Assembly: GCA_021815525.1 (NCBI GenBank)
Contig: JAKAGN010000039.1
Span: 1-12,483 of the forward strand
Direction: 5' to 3'
Length of the DNA stretch: 12,483 nucleotides
From: Deltaproteobacteria bacterium
Lineage (GTDB): Bacteria; Desulfobacterota; Desulfobacteria; Desulfobacterales; Desulfatibacillaceae
Shown: in pieces, positions 6,094-12,483 of the stretch
Position numbering within the stretch: position 1 is the stretch's first letter
Layout of the letters: each line of letters opens with the position of its first letter
The notes under the pieces: model-generated
Database searches by the model: none
Told to the model about the DNA's origin: nothing
Seen by the model: only the letters and a program-made list of their open reading frames with translations
Made by a program: the position numbers and the translations under genes

Positions 6094-9000
6094 TCCACGT
6101 AAACATCGCCGGTGGCGTGGATCACGGAGTTGGTGTAGCCCTTGATTATGCCGAGCTGATTATCCGTGCGGTTGGTGTTGACGTAGAACTTGAGGGCCCC
6201 GCCGCCCAGGGTGACGATGGTGGCGCCGCCGTTGGCGCCGATGCCGGCCGCGGTACCGCCCATGTAGATGTTGTCGCCGCCCAGGACCATGGCCCAGTCG
6301 CTTCTGCCGTTCCAGTTCCCGAAGGGGCTGCCCTGATCCCGTACGCCGGTGGTGGTCATGATGGTGGCGAGATCGTTGGCGCCGATGATGAGGTCACCCA
6401 CACCATCCGGCGCGGCCTCGGCGTCGGCCAGGATGACGATGGTGCCGCCGCCGCCGGTGACCACGTCGCCGTCGATCATGACAGAGTCATCGGCACGCAG
6501 GTCAATGCTTCCGCCCGCAACCATGTCCCCGCCGCCGACCAGGATGATCTCCTCGTCGTGGTTCCTGCCGTCCACGGCGGTATCAAGGGCGCCGTCGCTC
6601 ACGCCGTCGCCGGCCTTCATGGTGATGCCGCCCGGGATGTAGATGATAACCCCGGCCTGGGAGGGAGCCGTCGACAGGTTGGCCCGGATGTCGCCGTTCT
6701 CGCCGATGACGATCTTGCCGCTGGCCGTTACGTCGAGACCCGTGAGCTGGGTAACGTCGCCCAGGAAGCGGACGTTGTTCCTTTGCACGCCCTGGACCTG
6801 CGGGTTGTCGGCGGCGTTGATGGTGAGGACGTGGCCGCCCTCGACGCCAAGGAGCTGAACCTCGGAGGAGGTCGTAGCACCCGTGATGTTGATGAGAACG
6901 TCACGCTCCAGGATGGTGGTGTCGGTGCCGGGCCGCGTGTCGTCGTAGGCGAAGTAGACGTTGCCGTCCACGTAAATGTCGCCGTTGAGCCGCGCGGTCT
7001 TGGCGTCCACGTCGAGGAGCGTGGGGTTGGCGCCCAGGACGCCCACCGTGTTGAGGGTCACCGTGCCCTGGGTGACGAGCTGCAGGTTGGCGTCCAACTC
7101 GCCCGCCGTGAGCACCAGGTTCTGGGCCCCGGACACGTCCTCCACGAAGGTGATGTCGCCCTTCCTGGAGGTCACCGTGCCTCCGCCGGCAAGGAGCATC
7201 ACCCTGTCGTTGAACAGGATGTCGTTGACCGCCGTGACAGCCGCAGCCAGGTTCACCACGGTCCCGGCCGCGAAGGTCACGGAGTCGGGGGCGGTGGTGT
7301 TGCCGATGGCCGCGTTGATGTTGATCTCGGTGCCGGCGTCAAAGTTCACCGCGCCCGGCATGTTTATGGTGCCAAGGGCGGTGGTGGTGATGGAGCCGTC
7401 GGCGTCCACCGTAAACTCGGCCAGCTGGGTCACGGCGCCGTTCACCGTCACGTTGCCGCCGGCGGTCACCTCGAGGTGCCTGCCGCCGCCCAGGGCGTAA
7501 GCCCCGCCGTTGGCGTTGAAGGCCACGTCGCCGGTGGCCTCAAGCTGCACGTCGTGGATCAGACGGGTCTGGCCGTTCATGGTGACGTCGCCGTTAAGCG
7601 GCACCGCGTTCGAGACCATGATGTCGCCGTTAAGCTTGATGGTGCCGGTGGCCGGAACGGTTACGGTCAGGCTCGACAGCGGCTGGTTGTCGCCCACCGT
7701 GTCGAGGTTGATGGTGCTGCCGGCACCGCTGGTGGAAACGTTGAGGCCGGTCGCCACGGCCGGGTCGCTGGAGACATCATCCACGAAGGTTACACTGTTG
7801 ACCGTGTTGATGGTCCGCGTGCCGGCCTGGGCCCCGGAGAGGATGATGCCGCGGTTCCCGGATACGTCGAGGCTCGCCGGCCGGGAGGTGTTTCCAACGT
7901 CGCCGCGGAAGGTGACCGTGCCGGAGTCGGCCGTGGCCTTGAGACCGGCGGGAACCGCCGCGCCGTTCCCGTTGATGGTGCCGGCGAAGAGCACGTCGCC
8001 CAAAAGGCTCGAAACCATCCAGACGGGCGTCGCGCCGTTGGCCACGCCCACCACCGTCATGTTGGAGTTCATGGAGACGCTGTAGCGGCCGTCAACGTCT
8101 TCGTTCAGGTTGATGAGGCCGTTCGCGCCGGCGGTCACGCCCACCGTTCCGCCGGAGGAAACCTGGGCGTTCAGGTTGACGTTGCTGCCGTTGGCGGCCG
8201 TGGTGAGGGTAATGTTGCCGGTACCCTCGGTGCGGACGGGGCCGTTCACGGTGAGGTTGCCCGTGTTCACAGTCACCGCGATGGAACCGTCGCCCTCGTT
8301 CCCCAGGCCCGGGGCCACCACGATGAGGCCGTTTGCGCTCGTGGTGTCCACCTCGGTGATGGCCATGTTGCCCGTCACCGTGTTGGAGGCCGTGAGGTTC
8401 GTGACGTCGGTCATGGCGGTCATGCCGCGGCCCGAGGTGAGCACCGCGTTCACCGCCGTGATCCTGGCGTTGCCGCCGGCGTTCAGAATGCCGGCCGCGC
8501 TCACCGTGGCCGTGCCGCCGGTGGCCCGGATGGGTGCGCCGTTGGCGGCCGCATCGAGATTCCCGAAAACGAGGAGATCGACATTGCCGTTCCCGGTGGT
8601 CACGCCGGCGGCCCCGAGAATGAGATCATCGGACTCTCCGATACCCACGTTGCCGGTGGTGGTGTTTGCGGTCAGGGTGACGGCGGCCGTTTCCAGGCGA
8701 TCCCCCGAACCTATGCCGGTGGCGGCGGTCAGGGTCACGGTGTTGCCGATCAAGTTCATCGCCACGTTGTTCACGTCCGCTATCTGGCCCGTGGTGGCGG
8801 TGACCGTGATGTTGCCGGCAACCGCATCCAACTCGCCCAGGAAGTCGTCGCCGCCGGCGGTCAGCACGAAGTTGCCGGTGTTGCCCACTATGGCGGCATC
8901 GTCTTCCATTATGATGTCGTCAACGGCGGTGATGGTGACAGCGGCGCCTGCGCCCTTGGCCGAAAGCGCGCCTGTCACCGTGATGTCGCTTCCCGCCACG

Positions 9001-12000
9001 GGGAACGGGACCGTTGCGTTGTCGAGCAGGAGGGTCCCGCCGGCCTTGATGGCCTCCACGGTTATATTGCCGTCGGCCATGATCCTGGTGTTCCTGGCGC
9101 TTTCGATGAGGCCCGTCTCGGTCACGTCGCCATGCGCGAAAACAAAGGCGTTGGCCATGGTGCGGACCACGCTTGCGGAGTCGATGTTCACCGTTCCGGG
9201 AACCAGGGTGTAGGGGAAGAACCCGAGTTGGTTCAGGTCGTCACCCGCGGCTATCACGATGTTGCCGTTGATGTCGTCGGCCTGCAGCTCGGTGTTCACC
9301 AGGCTCACGTTTCCGCCGCCCAGCACCTGGATACCGCCGCCGCCGCCCGCCGAAACCGTAACGTCGGTGAGCAGGATGGAGTCCGCGCCCTGGCGTCCGG
9401 CCAGGAGCAGCACCCCGCCGCTGGCGGCAACCGTGCTCTCGAACATGGTGAGGTTGCCGGTGCCGTTGAGCTCGGCGTCGGCGGTGAGGCTGACGTTGCC
9501 GCCATTAGCCGCAATGTCGGCGTACTGGACCACTATGTCGTTGTCGGCGGTGAAGGTCACGTTGGTGTCGGACTTTGCCCCGCCGGTAAGGTTGATGTTG
9601 GTCCCGGCGTCGAAGGTCAGGTCGCCGCCGGCCAAGGCCATGCCGTTAACGCGGATGGAGCCTCCGGCGGTAAGGGCGGTGGTGGCGCCGGAAGTCGAGT
9701 CGCCGGTGACCGCGATGTTGGCGCCGGCGGTCTCGGTGAGCGACGTCCCGGCCGTGGTGTTACCGGTGATCGTAAGAGATCCGTTGGTGGCCATGAAGCC
9801 CACCGTGGTGCCTGCCAGCGTTGCGCCGTTGATGCCTATGTTGTTGGCCGCGGTGTAGGCCACGGCGGTACCGGCCTCGGTGTCGCCGGTGACGCCTATG
9901 GACTGGAGCGCGTTGTACGTCACCGACTGGGTCCGCGAGTAGGTGTTGCCGCGCACCGTGATGGTGTCGCCGCCGTAGATGATTGCGTTACCGGCCGTGG
10001 CGCCGCCCTCGACGGTGATGTTGTCGCCGGCGGCCAGCGTGATGGTGGTGCCGGCCAGCGTGTCGCCCGTCACCGCGATGTTGGTTCCGGCGCTCTGCGC
10101 GAGCGAGGTGCCGGTCGTCGTGTCGCCCGTGATGGAGATGGCGGTTCCCGCCGTCTCGGTCATGGAGGTTCCGGTCAGGATGTCGCCGCGCACGGTGATG
10201 GCCTGGCTCGCGTTGAAGGATCCGGTGGTTCCGGCCTCGGTGTCACCCGCTACCGTTATGGATCCGTTCGTCACCAGGTAATCCACCGTGGCGCCGGCCC
10301 GGCTGAAGCCCACCACGCTGATGCCCGTAACCGCGTCGAGGTTTACGTCGGAGGCGGCCAAGAGCTCGCCGTCGTTCACGTTCACCGCACCGGAGGCGTT
10401 CAGGATGACGTCGCCGGTTGAGGAGTTGAGAACGCCGGTCACGATGATGTTGTTCTGGTTCGCGCCGTAGTTGGTGTTGCCGGAAATGTCGCCCACCGCG
10501 CTCACGTCGTTCAGCGTGAGGGTGCCGGCGGCGGCGGCGCTCACCCCGGCCCCGGACTCGATGGCGCCAGCGAAGGTGGCCGCGCCGTTAACGTCGGCGA
10601 TCACGCTGGTTGCGCCTCGGATGATGGAGCCGGAGCTCTGGACGAGGCTGCCGGCCTGGTTGAAGGGATAGGCCCCACCGTATATGTTGGCGACATCCGC
10701 GCCGCCCACCATGATGATGAGTCCCTGGGTGTTATTGCTTTCCACCAGTCCGTCGTTGATGACGATGTTCTGGCCGGCGGCCACGAGGACACCGGTGTTG
10801 TAGCCGACCCAGTTGTTGGTTCCGTTGGCCGTGACGTTGGCTAAGGTGACGTTCTGGCCCTGCAGCATGGCGAACCCGCCGGCGGTGATGGTCCCGGCGG
10901 TCTGCACGAAGTCGCCGGCGCCGCTGTAGTCATTGTCGCCCCAGAAGACCACGTTTCCGCCTGCCGTCACATCGGCCTTCACCGTGTTGTTGCCGTTCGC
11001 GTAGCCGTTGACGAAACCTCCGGCCACCACTGGCCCGTTCAGGGTGATGTCGTCGCTGGCGTTGATCGACACGTTGACACCGGCGTTCAAGGCGCCCGTA
11101 ACCGTGATGTCGTATGCCCCGGCCCCGTGAAGGGTGCTGGCCGAAATACTGGCGGCGGCGGTGACGTTGTTGAGAACCATGTTACCGGCTGCATCGGCGC
11201 TGACGCCGGCGCCCGATTCGATGTCTCCCGCGAGGGTCATGGCGCCGTTGGACTCCACCGCCACGTTGTTCGCACCCTGGGTGCGGATGATGGAGCCGGA
11301 GGTCTGGGTAATGGTTCCGCCGGTCGCGTACGGATAGCCTGCGAATAGCCCGACGATATCGTTCCCGGCTGCAAGCGCGATCTGGCCGCTCGTGGCCGAG
11401 GACTGGATGAGGCCGTCATTCAGGGTGAGGGAAGCCCCCGCCGTCACCGCGATGCCGTAGTTGTTGCCGCCGACGTTCACCAAGCCGTTGGAGGTCACGT
11501 CGTTCAAGGTCACGTTCACGCCCGAAATCTGAACGCCGCCGCCGTCGGCCTGGATGGCGCCGCCGGTCTGGCGCACGTCGCCGGGGCCGGTGAGGTCCGC
11601 GTCGGCGATCAGGATGATGTCGCCGCCGTTATTGGAGGTGGAGATGATGGAGTTCCACAGCTCCACATTCTCGTTGGCCGTAAAGGCGATGTTGCCGGTG
11701 TCGGCGTGGGTGGTGCCATACACGAATATCCGGTCTCCGGCCGTGAAGGTCGCGTCGCGGCCGGCCGCCGAGATCCCGATCACGTTGATGCCCGACTGGG
11801 TGGAGGTGTAGACAATGTCGCGGCCGGCGAAGGTGTCGCCCCTGAGCTCGATGTCGTGGAGGGCCTGATCCACCACGTCGCGGCCGGCGTTCACGTCGCC
11901 CACGAAGTTGATGCGGTCGCCCGCCGTGAGGAGCGCATCGCGGCCGGCGCTCATGCTGCCGGCGCCGGTGATGCTGCCGGAAGCGCCCAGCACGATGTCG

Positions 12001-12483
12001 AGGCTCTGGGCATTGAGGTCGCCCGTCAGCACGATGTCATTGGGGTTTGCGCCGAAGTTGGTGTTACCGTAAACGCCCACGGCCGCGGTCACGTCATGCA
12101 GGGTCAGGGTCCCGGCCGCGACGGCGTTAAGGCTGTCGCCAGCCTCCACGGAGCCGCCCAGGGTCGCCGCGCCGTTCACGCCGATAACCACGTCGGCCGC
12201 GCCGCTGGTCCGGATGATGGAGCCCGCGGCCTGGGTGAGGGTTCCTGTCGTGCTGTAGGGGAAGGCCCCGCCCGAAACGCCCGCTATGTCGCTGCCCACG
12301 CCCATCACGATGTCGCCGAGATCGTTCGTGGTCTGGATCAGTCCGTCGTTTATCGCAAGGGAGTTGCCGGCAGTCACCAGGATGCCGATGTTGTAAGCGC
12401 CGAACGTCCCGCTGCCGGCGGCTCCGAGGTTCGCCACCGTGGCGTTTTGGCCGTTGATGGAGATAAAGCTTCCAGCGTTGACA
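5349..12483 (-). CDS. Giant beta-helical filamentous-haemagglutinin-like surface protein, N-terminus outside window
   Basis: One open frame of at least 2377 codons runs from TAG at 5351-5349 to the right edge. It stays open upstream of the GTG at 12437 (reading VNAGSFISINGQNAT), so that GTG is not the true start. The protein is rich in Gly, Ala, Thr, Asn, Asp and Val, has fewer than 20 Lys, and shows alternating-hydrophobic rungs of about 20 residues such as VTGDTLAGTTITLAAGDNIT. This is the pattern of right-handed beta-helix exoproteins of the filamentous haemagglutinin / two-partner-secretion type. Long repeat units A-D and two arrays of 20-residue rungs make up the part nearer the N-terminus. 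The middle (about 6100-8900) is irregular helix sequence, and the last 250 residues are a non-repetitive module with all four Cys. No autotransporter barrel, YadA anchor, sortase signal or transmembrane segment is visible. Likely roles are adhesion, aggregation or a surface layer; a TpsB-type secretion partner is not in the window. Function is inferred from fold and composition only. Confidence 0.88.
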   Translation of the reverse strand, partial: VNAGSFISINGQNATVANLGAAGSGTFGAYNIGILVTAGNSLAINDGLIQTTNDLGDIVMGVGSDIAGVSGGAFPYSTTGTLTQAAGSIIRTSGAADVVIGVNGAATLGGSVEAGDSLNAVAAGTLTLHDVTAAVGVYGNTNFGANPNDIVLTGDLNAQSLDIVLGASGSITGAGSMSAGRDALLTAGDRINFVGDVNAGRDVVDQALHDIELRGDTFAGRDIVYTSTQSGINVIGISAAGRDATFTAGDRIFVYGTTHADTGNIAFTANENVELWNSIISTSNNGGDIILIADADLTGPGDVRQTGGAIQADGGGVQISGVNVTLNDVTSNGLVNVGGNNYGIAVTAGASLTLNDGLIQSSATSGQIALAAGNDIVGLFAGYPYATGGTITQTSGSIIRTQGANNVAVESNGAMTLAGDIESGAGVSADAAGNMVLNNVTAAASISASTLHGAGAYDITVTGALNAGVNVSINASDDITLNGPVVAGGFVNGYANGNNTVKADVTAGGNVVFWGDNDYSGAGDFVQTAGTITAGGFAMLQGQNVTLANVTANGTNNWVGYNTGVLVAAGQNIVINDGLVESNNTQGLIIMVGGADVANIYGGAYPFNQAGSLVQSSGSIIRGATSVIADVNGAATFAGAIESGAGVSAAAAGTLTLNDVSAVGDISGNTNYGANQNNIIVTGVLNSSTGDVILNASGAVNVNDGELLAASDVNLDAVTGISVVGFSRAGATVDYLVTNGSITVAGDTEAGTTGSFNASQAITVRGDILTGTSMTETAGTAISITGDTTTGTSLAQSAGTNIAVTGDTLAGTTITLAAGDNITVEGGATAGNAIIYGGDTITVRGNTYSRTQSVTYNALQSIGVTGDTEAGTAVAYTAANNIGINGATLAGTTVGFMATNGSLTITGNTTAGTSLTETAGANIAVTGDSTSGATTALTAGGSIRVNGMALAGGDLTFDAGTNINLTGGAKSDTNVTFTADNDIVVQYADIAANGGNVSLTADAELNGTGNLTMFESTVAASGGVLLLAGRQGADSILLTDVTVSAGGGGGIQVLGGGNVSLVNTELQADDINGNIVIAAGDDLNQLGFFPYTLVPGTVNIDSASVVRTMANAFVFAHGDVTETGLIESARNTRIMADGNITVEAIKAGGTLLLDNATVPFPVAGSDITVTGALSAKGAGAAVTITAVDDIIMEDDAAIVGNTGNFVLTAGGDDFLGELDAVAGNITVTATTGQIADVNNVAMNLIGNTVTLTAATGIGSGDRLETAAVTLTANTTTGNVGIGESDDLILGAAGVTTGNGNVDLLVFGNLDAAANGAPIRATGGTATVSAAGILNAGGNARITAVNAVLTSGRGMTAMTDVTNLTASNTVTGNMAITEVDTTSANGLIVVAPGLGNEGDGSIAVTVNTGNLTVNGPVRTEGTGNITLTTAANGSNVNLNAQVSSGGTVGVTAGANGLINLNEDVDGRYSVSMNSNMTVVGVANGATPVWMVSSLLGDVLFAGTINGNGAAVPAGLKATADSGTVTFRGDVGNTSRPASLDVSGNRGIILSGAQAGTRTINTVNSVTFVDDVSSDPAVATGLNVSTSGAGSTINLDTVGDNQPLSSLTVTVPATGTIKLNGDIMVSNAVPLNGDVTMNGQTRLIHDVQLEATGDVAFNANGGAYALGGGRHLEVTAGGNVTVNGAVTQLAEFTVDADGSITTTALGTINMPGAVNFDAGTEININAAIGNTTAPDSVTFAAGTVVNLAAAVTAVNDILFNDRVMLLAGGGTVTSRKGDITFVEDVSGAQNLVLTAGELDANLQLVTQGTVTLNTVGVLGANPTLLDVDAKTARLNGDIYVDGNVYFAYDDTRPGTDTTILERDVLINITGATTSSEVQLLGVEGGHVLTINAADNPQVQGVQRNNVRFLGDVTQLTGLDVTASGKIVIGENGDIRANLSTAPSQAGVIIYIPGGITMKAGDGVSDGALDTAVDGRNHDEEIILVGGGDMVAGGSIDLRADDSVMIDGDVVTGGGGTIVILADAEAAPDGVGDLIIGANDLATIMTTTGVRDQGSPFGNWNGRSDWAMVLGGDNIYMGGTAAGIGANGGATIVTLGGGALKFYVNTNRTDNQLGIIKGYTNSVIHATGDVYVDPPDDDFVGYIRNGVDVQRTAWRHEWVDQTINCVNLYIESDLDRAYNPNEGDNDPFGNNPYGNIYICGAANVANEVVLQSNLGNIYGCPNGHITSGSNATFEGQLVGTLANPIHVSIGGTLYVAAHSHLKGISGVLDGSAEDIDVNPTTPGLVLFNGISVNHRGYLARAFHQASIQTNSALGNEVGIVELYRENEGFYNGGTPWDKELQDVRTQIEILGDTAFVPYPDLITDVRPCTYTEYEKSLEAK
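8905..9445 (-). repeat. Long repeat unit D, divergent copy
   Basis: This copy aligns with units A-C only at protein level. Landmarks in order are STVAASGG, NGNIVIAAGDDL, FFPYTLVPGTVNI, SASVVRTMAN, GLIESARNTRI and SDITVTGALSAKG. In A-C the matching segments are ITAGG, GLIIMVGGADV, AYPFNQAGSLVQ, SGSIIR, AIESGAGVSA and IIVTGVLNSSTG. Borders are approximate. It follows the 13-unit array. Confidence 0.55.
9531..10316 (-). repeat. Tandem array of 13 beta-helix rungs, about 60 bp each
   Basis: Exactly 262 codons divide into 13 consecutive units of 19-21 residues, nine of them exactly 20. The consensus is roughly (V/I)xGDTxAGTxxxxxAGxxIx. Clear examples are VTGDTLAGTTITLAAGDNIT, ITGNTTAGTSLTETAGANIA and VTGDTEAGTAVAYTAANNIG. 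At DNA level the complementary strand shows recurring GTCGCCGGTGACGGCGATG-like words at 60-bp steps. Each unit probably forms one turn of the helix. The array lies between long units C and D and is the kind of stretch that may change in copy number. Confidence 0.85.
10395..10905 (-). repeat. Long repeat unit C
   Basis: About 170 residues. Landmarks are TITAGGFAMLQGQNVTL, INDGLVESNNTQG, GGAYPFNQAGSLVQSSGSII, AIESGAGVSAAAAGTLTLND and GNTNYGANQNNIIVTGVLN. The last part is strikingly close to unit A (GNTNFGANPNDIVLTGDLN), and the middle to unit B. Confidence 0.8.
11040..11577 (-). repeat. Long repeat unit B
   Basis: About 180 residues. Landmarks are AIQADGGGVQISGVNVTLND, LNDGLIQSSATSGQ, GYPYATGGTITQTSGSIIRT, DIESGAGVSADAAGNMVLNN and AYDITVTGALNAG. 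It is separated from unit C by about 45 residues. Confidence 0.8.
11706..11948 (-). repeat. Four-unit tandem AGRD array
   Basis: Four successive units of 20, 20, 21 and 20 residues each begin with Ala-Gly-Arg-Asp (first codons at 11948, 11888, 11828 and 11765). Units 1 and 4 share TAGDRI. The plus strand shows the word GCGGCCGGC at the matching 60, 60 and 63-base steps. It uses the same rung length as the larger array but a different consensus. A degenerate fifth unit (ADTGNIAFTANENVELWNS) follows. Confidence 0.8.
11981..12483 (-). repeat. Long repeat unit A, cut by the right edge
   Basis: Landmarks are SFISINGQNATVANLG, INDGLIQTTNDLG, GGAFPYSTTGTLTQAAGSII, VEAGDSLNAVAAGTLTLHD and GNTNFGANPNDIVLTGDLN. 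The unit begins at or beyond the end of the window. It shows that the repetitive part of the giant protein continues upstream. Confidence 0.75.

Noticed and set aside
9531..10316. A CRISPR-like reading of the 60-bp repeats
   Set aside because: Units are continuous coding sequence in one frame with protein-level periodicity, without unique spacers between identical repeats.
5712..10421. A 4.7-kb open frame on the plus strand, antisense to the giant surface-protein gene
   Set aside because: Its product is an implausible His/Gly/Val/Asp/Arg-rich chain with no domain, signal or ribosome binding site. It is the mirror of the strongly biased, repetitive GC-rich codons of the minus-strand gene, which rarely use codons that read as stops in that antisense frame.
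12435..12437. GTG at 12437 as the start of the giant gene
   Set aside because: The frame stays open to the window edge and the residues before it (SFISINGQNAT) match the beginning of repeat units B and C, so the real start is further upstream.

Overview
The window reads as a chromosomal segment from a GC-rich Gram-negative bacterium, most likely a Desulfobacterota (former Deltaproteobacteria) relative. This is an inference from the gene mix: a PilA-type pilin behind a sigma-54-like promoter, a DHH-DHHA1-CBS protein of the type otherwise fused to A-adding tRNA nucleotidyltransferases in that group, an AidB-like acyl-CoA dehydrogenase, and a very large filamentous-haemagglutinin-like surface protein. 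I see no rRNA, tRNA, CRISPR array, insertion sequence or prophage gene.

Left part (1-2939, all minus strand). The window opens inside a type IV prepilin gene: 43 N-terminal codons are present, with a strong ribosome binding site and a candidate sigma-54 promoter about 100 bases upstream. Upstream of it lie two closely spaced genes that look like one transcript, in the order exported eight-repeat ankyrin protein (2037-2939), then AidB-like acyl-CoA dehydrogenase (405-1994).

Centre (2940-5021, plus strand). A 203-base divergent intergenic region carries back-to-back sigma-70-like promoters whose -10 boxes overlap. The plus-strand promoter leads into a DHH/DHHA1 phosphoesterase with a C-terminal CBS pair (3143-4444), then a small stand-alone CBS-pair protein (4529-4975) and a weak terminator.

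Right part (5022-12483, minus strand). A 58-residue orphan protein (5022-5198) lies downstream of a giant gene (5349 to beyond the window's right edge, at least 2377 codons). The giant protein is Gly/Ala/Thr/Asn/Asp-rich, very poor in lysine and predicted to fold as a right-handed beta-helix. It is a mosaic of one long repeat unit of about 170-180 residues (four copies, A to D, one divergent) with two arrays of 20-residue rungs between them. It ends in a non-repetitive module of about 250 residues that holds all four cysteines of the visible protein and has no recognisable outer-membrane barrel or YadA-type anchor. Its N-terminus, where a signal peptide and a two-partner-secretion domain would be expected, is outside the window.

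Best candidates for novelty are the mosaic architecture and cysteine-bearing C-terminal module of the giant protein, the free-standing DHH-DHHA1-CBS protein paired with a second CBS protein, and the unrecognised 58-residue gene. I did not find a clear multi-gene defence or biosynthetic system.
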